Shown here in pieces: positions 1 to 6,906 of a stretch of 7,409 bases of DNA; within the stretch, counting starts at the first letter, position 1; every line of letters begins with the position of its first letter. Made by a program: the position numbers and the translations under genes. This DNA comes from Defluviitaleaceae bacterium. GTDB lineage: Bacteria > Bacillota_A > Clostridia > Lachnospirales > WQUN01. Location: contig WREB01000049.1 in NCBI GenBank assembly GCA_009779525.1, positions 1-7,409 of the forward strand, written 5' to 3'. The notes under the pieces are model-generated. The model was not told the origin of the DNA. It did no database searches and saw only the letters and a list, made by a program, of their open reading frames with translations.

Positions 1-648
1 AACATGTTCGCGCCGGCGTTTTCGATCTATGTCGCGAGGATGATAAGGACGGTGCAGCAGATACCGTTCGCCAACCAGTTCAGGATCCCGAGCGTGCCGA
101 TTTTAGGAAGCGTTCCCGTAATCGGGCCGATGTTTTTTCAAAACACGTACATAACCACATACTTGGGATTTTTAATTTTGATCGCCGCTAGGTTCCTGTT
201 GTACAAGACGAAGTTCGGGCTCAGGCTCCGCGCGTGCGGCGAACACCCGCAGGCGGCGGATTCGGTCGGGATAAACGTTTACGCGATGCGCTACGCAGGC
301 GTTTTGATATCGGGCGGACTCGCGGGGCTCGGCGGGCTTATTTTCGTGATACCCACCTCGACAAGCTTCAACGCCACGGTTTCGGGCTACGGCTTCCTCG
401 CGCTTGCCGTGCTGATTTTCGGGCAGTGGAAGCCCGGGAGGATCCTGTTCGCCGCGTTCTTCTTCGGCCTGATGAAGGCGGTTTCGGCTTCGTATTCGGG
501 AATTTCATTCTTTATGACGCTTGGCATCAACAGCAGCTTTTATAAGATGATACCCTTCGTCGCGACGCTAATCGTCCTCGCGTTCGCCTCGCGCGGTACG
601 CAGGCGCCGAAGGCCGCGGGGGTTCCGTACGATAAGGAAAGCCGTTAA
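1..648 (+). CDS. Nucleoside/simple-sugar ABC transporter permease, NupQ/YufQ-like (C-terminal part; 5' end outside window)
   Basis: This is an inner-membrane permease subunit of a BMP-type ABC importer, the family that takes up guanosine and other nucleosides in Bacillus (NupQ/YufQ). The frame is open to the left edge, so the Met at base 4 is probably internal. About 215 residues are visible, against roughly 310 for the family. The diagnostic stretch is the cytoplasmic coupling loop containing GLRLRACGEHPQAADSVGIN, followed by the glycine-rich membrane segment ISGGLAGLGG. Further hydrophobic segments lie near residues 50-66, 120-137, 141-157 and 181-195, counted from the first Met. The tail APKAAGVPYDKE resembles the typical end of this family (a short motif ending in GxPY). 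The binding lipoprotein, ATPase and partner permease would lie upstream. The exact substrate, nucleoside or sugar, cannot be told from the sequence. Confidence 0.9.
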   Translation, partial: NMFAPAFSIYVARMIRTVQQIPFANQFRIPSVPILGSVPVIGPMFFQNTYITTYLGFLILIAARFLLYKTKFGLRLRACGEHPQAADSVGINVYAMRYAGVLISGGLAGLGGLIFVIPTSTSFNATVSGYGFLALAVLIFGQWKPGRILFAAFFFGLMKAVSASYSGISFFMTLGINSSFYKMIPFVATLIVLAFASRGTQAPKAAGVPYDKESR

Positions 649-984
649 ATGCTCTACGAGTTCGCTTGCAAGATTAAGGGTTTCGCCGACTCGGAAATGA
701 TCGAAAAGGAAAAACTTAGCGAACTTTTGGCGAGGTTCCACCGCGAATTGGAAAAGCCCCAGGAAGTAAAGATTCTTATCCTCGACGAATCGCTTCGCGA
801 CGCGATACTAGTGAAGTCGCAGGTTTCGGTTTCATCCATGCCGGGTTATCTTGAGATCGAGCTTTCGACCGCGATCGAGACGTTCAAGTCGTACCTTAGT
901 AAAATCGCCGAAGCGGTGGGCGGCGAAATTATTTATGGCGAAGGCTTCTACAACAACAGCAAGACGTTCGCGAAACTTTTCTGA
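649..984 (+). CDS. Hypothetical protein, 111 aa, coupled to the ABC permease gene
   Basis: I do not recognise this protein. Its ATG directly follows the permease TAA (TAAATG at 646-651). An AGGA at 635-638, 10 bases upstream, could serve as ribosome-binding site, so translational coupling is likely. The product looks soluble and mixed alpha/beta. A charged N-terminal helix (residues 12-36) is followed by a beta-like strand (KILILDE, 41-47), an amphipathic segment around 70-90 and a polar tail ending NNSKTFAKLF. It has no signal peptide, no membrane span, one cysteine (C7) and no nucleotide-binding motif. Codon use matches the neighbours and no internal stop interrupts it, so it is probably a real gene. 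Its position suggests a role linked to nucleoside or sugar uptake, but that is position only. Its stop lies 4 bases from the convergent tatD stop. Confidence 0.7.
   Translation: MLYEFACKIKGFADSEMIEKEKLSELLARFHRELEKPQEVKILILDESLRDAILVKSQVSVSSMPGYLEIELSTAIETFKSYLSKIAEAVGGEIIYGEGFYNNSKTFAKLF
905..926 (-). terminator. Weak candidate intrinsic terminator for the leftward operon
   Basis: Read on the minus strand, TCGCCG (926-921), a 10-base loop and CGGCGA (910-905) are followed by TTTT (904-901). This is a 6-bp GC-rich stem with a short U-tract about 60 bases past the tatD stop, where a terminator for the leftward operon would be expected. It sits inside the oppositely oriented 111-aa gene. The stem is short, the U-tract has only four bases, and such palindromes arise by chance in GC-rich coding DNA, so the call is tentative. 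Confidence 0.2.
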
Positions 985-988
985 CGGG

Positions 989-1765
989 CTAGACGGTTTC
1001 CCTGCCTATGAAGCGGAGGGCGTTTTCGCGCGCGCAATCGGCTATGTAGCCGGCCGGGACGTCTTTGATCGCCGCTATCGCCCCGACCGTAAAGCCGAGG
1101 AGCGACGAATCGTTGCGCGCTCCGCGACGCGGCGCGGGCGTTTGGTACGGGGCGTCGGTTTCGATTAAAATTTTTTCGGCGGGTATTTCTCTGACGGCTT
1201 CGCGCAGTTTCTTCGAGTTGTCGAACGTGACCGCGCCGCCGATCCCTATAAAATAACCCATTTCTATATATCTGCGCGCGATATCTAAGCTTCCGTTGAA
1301 GCAATGGATAACTCCGCGTTTCACGCCGCTTTCGTTTAAAACAGCGAGCGCCTCGGCGGTCGCCTCCCTCGAATGGACGATCACAGGCGCGTTTAAATCT
1401 TTAGCAAGTTCTAATTGCCTTTTAAAAACGATTCGCTGCGTTTCGCGGGGCGAAAAGTCGTAATGGAAATCCAGGCCGATCTCGCCGATCGCGACAACTT
1501 TTTCGTGCGCGCACATGCGTTTTAAATCGTGGAGGCTTTCTTCATCGAACGAATCCGCTTCGTGCGGATGGACGCCGACGGCCGCGTACACAAACGGAAA
1601 GGCTTCCGCCAAACAAACGGAAGCCTTCGACGTCCTTATGCACGAACCGACGTTGATTATAGCAAAGACGCCGCGCCCGGGCATCGAGCCTAACAATTCT
1701 ATTCTGTCGCTTTCGAACCGGCCGTCCTCGTAATGCGCGTGCGAATCGAAAAAACCGCTTTGCAT
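989..1765 (-). CDS. tatD: TatD family metal-dependent hydrolase (DNase)
   Basis: This is a TIM-barrel hydrolase of the TatD/YcfH family, cytoplasmic two-metal nucleases linked to 3'-5' DNA trimming and repair. At 258 residues it is full length. All expected metal ligands are present in order: H9 and H11 in SHAH, E95 in IGEIGLDFHYD, H131 in VIVHSREA, H154 in IHCFNG and D204 in IETDAPY. The family signature continues into the C-terminal RRGARND segment. The ATG at 1765-1763 abuts the metG TAA (TAAATG on the minus strand). GAGGA at 1781-1777, inside the end of metG and 11 bases upstream, is a plausible ribosome-binding site. metG followed by tatD is a common pair in Firmicutes. It is the last gene of the leftward operon. 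The family call is secure, but the physiological substrate is not known. Confidence 0.95.
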   Translation of the reverse strand: MQSGFFDSHAHYEDGRFESDRIELLGSMPGRGVFAIINVGSCIRTSKASVCLAEAFPFVYAAVGVHPHEADSFDEESLHDLKRMCAHEKVVAIGEIGLDFHYDFSPRETQRIVFKRQLELAKDLNAPVIVHSREATAEALAVLNESGVKRGVIHCFNGSLDIARRYIEMGYFIGIGGAVTFDNSKKLREAVREIPAEKILIETDAPYQTPAPRRGARNDSSLLGFTVGAIAAIKDVPAGYIADCARENALRFIGRETV

Positions 1766-3297
1766 TTATTTTTCGATCCTCGGGAACGCGGCGGGCCCCT
1801 TGGTCACTTTAACCGCCCTCGGGAGCATCCCGAAATTTTTCGCGCTATCCCACAAGCCAAATTCGTCCCCGCTTATGTTGAGCTGCTCTCTAATGATCCG
1901 CGGGGTGTTTGGCATCACCGGGGCGATCAGCACGGCGAGGATCCGCAGCGTCTCCGCCAAATGGTAAAGCACGTTGGCAAGCGCCGCTTTTTTTTCCGGA
2001 TCCTTCGCCAGCAGCCACGGCTGGTTTTCGTCGATGTACTTATTCGCGCGCCTGACTAATTTCCATGTCTCGGAAAGCGCTTCCGAAAACATCAGCGCGT
2101 CCATTTTTCGCTCGACTTCCGAAACCGTGCCTTCGGCTTGCCGCGTCAGGTCGGCGTCGTATTCGCTTTTGCAAGAAACGTCCGGGAGCTCGCCCCCGAA
2201 ATATTTCTCCACCATCCCGACGGTCCTTGAAAGCAGGTTGCCGAGGTCGTTCGCCAAGTCGGCGTTTATCCTGTTAACAAGCGATTCGCGCGTAAAGTTC
2301 GCATCCTGGCCGAACGCGAACTCGCGAAGCATGTAGTACCTTACGGCGTCCGCGCCGTAACTTTCGATCAACCCTATCGGGTCGACGACGTTGCCCTTCG
2401 ACTTCGACATCTTTTCGCCGTCGGCGAGCCACCAGCCGTGGCTGAACACCGCCTTCGGGACCGGAAGCTCCAGCGCCATCAAAATCGCGGGCCATATTAT
2501 GGTGTGGAACCGTACGATTTCCTTAGACATCAGGTGCAGGTCCGCCGGCCAATATTTTTTAAAGTCAGAGTCGTCGTCCGACATGTAGCCGAGCGAGGTG
2601 ATGTAGTTCGGGAGCGCGTCGACCCAGACGTAAATGACGTGCCTCGGTCGAAATCGACCGGGACGCCCCATTTGAACGTGGTCCTCGATACGCAAAGATC
2701 CTCGAGCCCGGGACGCAGAAACGTGTTTAGCATTTCGTTCCGCCTGGCTTCCGGAAGCAGGAAGCCCGGGTTTTCGTCGAAATGGCGCATAATACGCTCG
2801 GCGTATTTGGATAGCCTGAAAAAATAACACTCCTCAGTGACCGTTTCGACGGCGCGGCCGCATTCCGGGCATTTGCCGCCTTCCAATTCGCGCTCCGTGA
2901 AAAAAGTCTCGCACGGAGTGCAGTAAAGCCCGCTGTATTCGCCCTTATACAGCTCGCCCTTGTCGAGGAGCGCCTTGAATATCTTTTTCACCGCTTCCAT
3001 ATGGTAGCCGTCGGTCGTCCTGATGTAGATGTCGTAGTCGACGCAGGCCGCCTTCCAAAGTTCCTTGACTGGACCGGTCAGCGCGTCCACGTGCTCTTTC
3101 GGCGTGACGCCGTTAATTTCCGCGGCGCGCTCGACTTTCTGCCCGTGGTCGTCGGTCCCAGTCAAAAATTTAACGTCGTAGCCGCGCGCGCGCTTGTAGC
3201 GCGCGATAGCGTCCGCGGCGACGGACGTGTACGTATGTCCTATGTGGAACTTGTCGTTTAAATAGTAAATCGGCGTTGTCACGTAATATGTCTTCAT
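1766..3297 (-). CDS. metG: Methionyl-tRNA synthetase, interrupted by an apparent -1 frameshift
   Basis: MetRS attaches methionine to initiator and elongator tRNA-Met in the cytoplasm. The N-terminal frame (codons 1-217, 3297 to 2647) carries HIGH at residues 18-21 and a zinc knuckle with C126/C129 and C143/C146. After D217 this frame becomes unlike MetRS and ends at about 2530. The rest of the protein continues in another frame from PRHVIYVWVDAL. It has KMSKS at restored residues 296-300 in DGEKMSKSKGN, then the helical anticodon-binding domain with YIDENQPW. Adding one base restores a single 510-residue protein. That is the short MetRS form, ending near FPRIEK without the C-terminal Trbp111-like tRNA-binding domain. 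The start is ATG with GGGGG (3307-3303) 5 bases upstream, and 14 bases separate it from the Lon-like gene. MetRS is normally essential, so a sequencing or assembly error is the first explanation. Confidence 0.93.
2641..2650 (-). other. Frameshift site in metG (probable one-base deletion)
   Basis: On the minus strand the codons for WGVPVDFD read in the first frame and those for PRHVIYVW in the second. The switch falls at the two C residues opposite 2647-2646. A third C there would give D217-P218-R219-H220, matching the normal MetRS segment in which the WG(I/V)PV stretch leads into HVIYVW. The point is exact to within the small homopolymer. No extra sequence is lost, because the restored length is a whole number of codons. 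Confidence 0.88.
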
Positions 3298-3311
3298 TCA
3301 TTCCCCCGAAA

Positions 3312-5717
3312 TCATTCGTCGCCCCTCGTCGCTTTCTTGTAAAGCGACCGGAGCCTTTTGTAAACGCGCCCGTGCACGCTGTCAAACTGGAACTTATCCT
3401 TTCCGTCCGGGGAGCCCGCAGGAAGCCCGGTCAGTATCTCGATACCCTCGTCGGCGTGCGCGACCGGGTATATATGGAACAATCCCTCGCGGACCGCGTC
3501 GACTACCTCGTCCTTAAGCGTCAGGTCCCGCACGTTTCGCGTCGGGATTATGACGCCCTGCCTTCCGGTCAGGCCACGCCTCGCGCATAAGTCGAAAAAA
3601 CCCTCGATCTTGTAAGTTACGCCGCCGATCGGCTGTATTTCGCCGTGCTGGTTGATGCTTCCCGTTACGGCGATATCCTGCCTGATCGGCAGTCCCGCAA
3701 GCGATGAAAGCACCGCGTAAAGCTCCGTGCTCGAAGCGCTGTCGCCGTCGATCCCGCTGTAGTTCTGCTCGAAGCAAATGCGGCATGAAAGCGAAAGCGG
3801 AAACTCCTGCGCGTACGTCTTGCCGAGGTAGCCGATTAGGACCTGCACGCCTTTGTCGTGGATGCTCCCGGACATCTCGGCTTCCTTTTCGATGTTTATG
3901 ATGCCAGCCTTGCCCATATAGGTCGTCGCCGTTATCCGCGAGGGTTTCGCGAACACGTAGTCCCCGACGTCGATCACGGCCAACCCGTTTATCTGCCCGA
4001 CCTTGCTTCCGTCGGTATCGATCATCACGATATCGTCCTCGATAAGCTCGGTCAGCTTTTCCTCGTACATGTTGAGCCTGTATTCGCGTTTTGCGATTGC
4101 GCGTGCGACGTCGCCCTCCGTCACGTTTCCGGCTTCGCCGCCGCCTGACGACAGCGCCGAAGCCTCGGCCATTATTTCGACGAGCCTGTTGAATTTTGTC
4201 GTGAGGCGGTCCTGCCTTTCGGCGAGCCTCGCCGAATACTCGACGAGCCTCCCGATCGCCTTTGGCATGAATTCGGGCCGGCCGTTAGTTTTCGCCCAGC
4301 CTCGCACGAACTGTGCGATTTGCTCAAGGTTTCCTTTATCCAGGCGCATTTCGTAATCGAAGTCCACCCTGATCTTAAACAATTTTTCGAAATGGTCGTC
4401 GTATTCGTACAGCAGATCGTAATACCAGCCGTTTCCGACAATGATGACTTTCACCGAAACCGGGATCGGTTCGGGCTTAACCCCCGAAACCGCGATTCCG
4501 GTGGCGTATTCGCGTATCGGCTCGGTCACGATCTGACCGGTTATTAGCGTCCTTCGGAGTATCTCCCAGGCGTGCGTGTTCATCAAAAGGTCCTGGGCCT
4601 GGAGGATCAAATAGCCGCCGTTGGCCCTGTGCAAAAGGCCCGGCTTTATTTTCATGAAATCGGTCGAAAAGTTCCCGAATTCGTTGTCGTATTCGATCTC
4701 GCCTATCAGGTTCGCGTAGGTCGGGTTGAAATCCACGACCACCGGCGCCCCGGACGTTTCCGTGTTGTCGGCGATCAAATTGACTTTGTAGCGGGTGAAG
4801 ATGTCGTCGGCGGGTTTCTTCGTGTACCAGGGAAGATAATCCTTTATCGCCTCATCCTCGTCGGAATCGTCCGCGATGAAGTCGCTTAAGTTGTCGAGTA
4901 TGTCTTCCTTGACCGCCTTCATGTATTTGACGACTTCGGGTTCGTCGGAGAAATCCTCCATCACCGCGTTCATATGGCGGCCCACCGTGAAAAGCCCGAT
5001 GGTATACTCCAGATCCTCGACTTCCCTGCGCGTCTTCTTTTCGTACTCGCGTATCTGGCGCATTACTTCGGCCGCGCGTTTGTGTACGGATTCGGAGTTT
5101 ACCGTTATGTTATCCTTCTGCTCTTGGGAGAGCGCCTCGAACTGTTCCTCGTTAATCATCTCGCCGTCGATTATCGGCATGAAGTAGATGCCGTTGTTCG
5201 TGTTCTTTACGCCGAAATGCTGTTCGCGCGCCTCCTCCGTCATCTCTTTGATTATTTCGTCACGCTTGCTTTGGAACAGCTTCATTATCTCGCTTTTTTT
5301 AAATTCGAAGTCGCGGTTGGAAAAAGTTTTCGGCAGTTCGTTCGTCAGGCGGTTCATCACTTCGCCGACGGCGTCCCGCATGTTTCGGCCCTTTCCCGCC
5401 GGGAGGCTGATAAGGCTCGGGCACTTAGGATTTTCGAAATTATAGACGTAGCACAGATCCGGCGGCGTGGCTTCTTCCTTCGCGATTTCTTCGGCGAACG
5501 ATTTCGCGAACGTGGTCTTGCCGGTGCCTGCGGCGCCGCAAATGAACAGGTTGTAACCCTTATCCTTTATCTTTAACCCGAATGAAAGCGCCTCCGCGGC
5601 GCGTTTTTGCCCTATCAGCCAGTTGCCGCCGCCATCGTTAACACCGCTTTTGGCAAGCGCGTCCGTATCGGCGAAATATTTTAGCGATTCCCAGCCAAGT
5701 TCGTTATGCCCTTCCAT
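3312..5717 (-). CDS. Lon-family AAA+ protease (LonC/LonH-like clostridial type)
   Basis: This is a predicted cytoplasmic Ser/Lys protease with an N-terminal AAA+ module and a C-terminal Lon peptidase domain, 801 residues long. Walker A is GAAGTGKTT (61-69). A charged, helix-rich insertion spans about 130-300. The second half of the ATPase carries HRANGGYLILQAQDLL (363-378), a sensor-1-like N429 in VIIVGNG and a possible arginine finger R450 in LFKIRVDFD. In the peptidase domain (about 575-775) the nucleophile is S660 in DGDSASS and the general base is K703 in GGVTYKIEG. Their 43-residue spacing equals that of E. coli Lon (S679/K722). There is no canonical LonA substrate-binding N-domain. At the Walker B position the usual acidic residues are partly replaced (LILQAQD), so ATPase strength is uncertain. 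Start ATG has AGGGG (5728-5724) 6 bases upstream. It lies 12 bases after rimI and 14 before metG. Substrates are unknown. Confidence 0.92.
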   Translation of the reverse strand: MEGHNELGWESLKYFADTDALAKSGVNDGGGNWLIGQKRAAEALSFGLKIKDKGYNLFICGAAGTGKTTFAKSFAEEIAKEEATPPDLCYVYNFENPKCPSLISLPAGKGRNMRDAVGEVMNRLTNELPKTFSNRDFEFKKSEIMKLFQSKRDEIIKEMTEEAREQHFGVKNTNNGIYFMPIIDGEMINEEQFEALSQEQKDNITVNSESVHKRAAEVMRQIREYEKKTRREVEDLEYTIGLFTVGRHMNAVMEDFSDEPEVVKYMKAVKEDILDNLSDFIADDSDEDEAIKDYLPWYTKKPADDIFTRYKVNLIADNTETSGAPVVVDFNPTYANLIGEIEYDNEFGNFSTDFMKIKPGLLHRANGGYLILQAQDLLMNTHAWEILRRTLITGQIVTEPIREYATGIAVSGVKPEPIPVSVKVIIVGNGWYYDLLYEYDDHFEKLFKIRVDFDYEMRLDKGNLEQIAQFVRGWAKTNGRPEFMPKAIGRLVEYSARLAERQDRLTTKFNRLVEIMAEASALSSGGGEAGNVTEGDVARAIAKREYRLNMYEEKLTELIEDDIVMIDTDGSKVGQINGLAVIDVGDYVFAKPSRITATTYMGKAGIINIEKEAEMSGSIHDKGVQVLIGYLGKTYAQEFPLSLSCRICFEQNYSGIDGDSASSTELYAVLSSLAGLPIRQDIAVTGSINQHGEIQPIGGVTYKIEGFFDLCARRGLTGRQGVIIPTRNVRDLTLKDEVVDAVREGLFHIYPVAHADEGIEILTGLPAGSPDGKDKFQFDSVHGRVYKRLRSLYKKATRGDE

Positions 5718-5729
5718 TTGAAACCCCTA

Positions 5730-6197
5730 TCAACCTTGATTTGTTTGCGGTGCGGGAAGCCGCTTCCACATTATCACCGCGTCCTCGCCCGTGTCGGAAT
5801 AGTAATTTTTGCGAAGCCCTTCCACCGCGAAGCCGTACTTATGGTAGAGGCCCATCGCCTCCCGGTTGCCGACGCGCACCTCGAGCGTTAACCCGATCAT
5901 TTCCTTTTCGGCCGCGAACGAAACCAGCCTCTCGATCAAAAGCGAACCGGCGCCCCTTCGCCTGTGCCGCCTGTCCACCGCGACGTTGATGATATGACCC
6001 TCGTTTACCACATGCCAGACGCTCGCGTAGCCGACGACCAAGTCTTCTTCGTCCAAAGCGACGAAATAGGCGGAGCGCGCGTTGTTTACGTAGTCGCCGA
6101 CGATCGACTCCCTTGACCAGGGCACCGAGAACGAATCGTTCTCGATTTCGCAAACCGCGTCGACGTGGCGCGGTTGCATAGGCAATATTTTATACAC
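5730..6197 (-). CDS. rimI: RimI-type protein N-terminal (alanine) acetyltransferase
   Basis: This GNAT-fold enzyme transfers acetyl from acetyl-CoA to protein N-termini; the founding member modifies ribosomal protein S18. With the GTG start chosen it has 155 residues, usual for the family. The acetyl-CoA pyrophosphate loop is RRRGAG (79-84). E106 in LEVR and Y118 in GLYHKYGF have the same spacing as E. coli RimI E103/Y115. PWS (26-28) and the tail NYYSDTGEDAVIMWKRL (131-147) are also typical. The frame extends to an ATG at 6272, but that would overlap tsaB by 83 bases and add residues unlike RimI. GTG at 6197 keeps the first beta strand (YKILPM) and overlaps the tsaB end by 8 bases. ATG at 6179 is the other option and would lose that strand. 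No strong Shine-Dalgarno precedes either, so coupling to tsaB is likely. tsaB-rimI is a common pair. Confidence 0.93.
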   Translation of the reverse strand: MYKILPMQPRHVDAVCEIENDSFSVPWSRESIVGDYVNNARSAYFVALDEEDLVVGYASVWHVVNEGHIINVAVDRRHRRRGAGSLLIERLVSFAAEKEMIGLTLEVRVGNREAMGLYHKYGFAVEGLRKNYYSDTGEDAVIMWKRLPAPQTNQG

Positions 6198-6906
6198 TCG
6201 CGTTAAGCTCGGCCTGCGGCTTCCTGACGTACATAAGCTCGAACCCGGCGCAGGGGTCATACCCTTCCGCAAGCATCGTAATCGCGCGGTGCCCGACGGA
6301 CGACGCGCGCTGCCTTCTTAAGTTTTGCGGCGCGAGCGTGAAGCGCAGCTTATCCTGGGCCGTATTAAAATTTTCCGACGCGTGCGAACCGTCTCCGGTT
6401 ATTATGACCGAACCGCCCGCGTCGGCAAGTCTCAGGCACATCTCAAGCGATTCCTCGGCCGAAGCCGCGGCGTATTCAGATAAGCGCGACGGACGATCGC
6501 CCGCGCAGCTGTAGAGCGCCGCGTAAAACTGCGATCTTCTCGCGTCCATCATGGGCATCACGTAAAAACCGCCGTCGCTTATTCCGCAGCCTACGTTATA
6601 GGCGAGCGCGTCAAGCGTCGGGACCGGGATCACTTTTTTTTCGGCGCCGAACGCAAGCCCTAAAGCCGTCGCGGCGCCGACGCGAAGCCCCGTGAACGAG
6701 CCGGGCCCGCACGCGCACGCAATATGGTCGATTTCGCGAATACCCAAACCGACGTAGCCGAACATCGAGTCGATTAGCGGAAGGAGGATTTCCGAATGGG
6801 TCCTGCGGCCTTTCGGGTCCGCGCTCGTTTCGGCCAATAACGCATCGCCGCTTAAAATCGCGGCGCTTGCCGTCGTGCCCGAAGTGTCTATCGCAAGCAG
6901 AATCAA
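6190..6906 (-). CDS. tsaB: tRNA t6A biosynthesis protein TsaB (YeaZ)
   Basis: TsaB is the ASKHA-fold scaffold subunit that pairs with TsaD, and with TsaE, to make N6-threonylcarbamoyladenosine at position 37 of ANN-decoding tRNAs. The 238-residue length is normal. Visible hallmarks are the N-terminal LLAIDTSG (3-10), HSE at 37-39, GPGSFTGLRVG at 67-77, MDARRSQFYAALY at 120-132 and the C-terminal YVRKPQAE. The start is TTG (6906-6904), not ATG. It overlaps the tsaE TGA as TTGA, and no in-frame ATG lies close enough to keep the first beta strand. A GGGG about 11 bases upstream may act as ribosome-binding site. The TTG start with stop/start overlap suggests synthesis coupled to TsaE. The protein appears intact. 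Confidence 0.96.
   Translation of the reverse strand: MILLAIDTSGTTASAAILSGDALLAETSADPKGRRTHSEILLPLIDSMFGYVGLGIREIDHIACACGPGSFTGLRVGAATALGLAFGAEKKVIPVPTLDALAYNVGCGISDGGFYVMPMMDARRSQFYAALYSCAGDRPSRLSEYAAASAEESLEMCLRLADAGGSVIITGDGSHASENFNTAQDKLRFTLAPQNLRRQRASSVGHRAITMLAEGYDPCAGFELMYVRKPQAELNASV

Noticed and set aside
1168..1178. AAAATTTTTT tract as a terminator for the plus-strand operon
   Set aside because: No stable stem directly precedes the T-run on the plus strand, and it lies within tatD coding sequence about 185 bases past the stop.
948..1304. 118-codon minus-strand frame spanning the tatD stop
   Set aside because: It overlaps tatD in another frame, is rich in Arg as expected of a shifted GC-rich reading, and has no motif.
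1766..2830. Separate 354-aa gene starting at 2830
   Set aside because: Its first 61 residues are the wrong-frame reading of the upstream half of metG. Only the part from PRHVIYVW onward is MetRS, so it is the 3' half of one frameshifted gene.
4974..5576. 200-codon plus-strand open frame opposite the Lon-like gene
   Set aside because: It lies wholly antisense to a strongly conserved protease and its translation shows no recognisable domain. GC-rich coding DNA often leaves the opposite strand open.
6180..6197. TATAAAATATT near the rimI start as a -10 promoter element
   Set aside because: No convincing -35 partner is visible at the right distance, and the tight gene overlap argues for co-transcription with tsaB.
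6198..6272. N-terminal extension of rimI to the ATG at 6272
   Set aside because: The extra 25 residues overlap the conserved end of tsaB and do not resemble any GNAT N-terminus.
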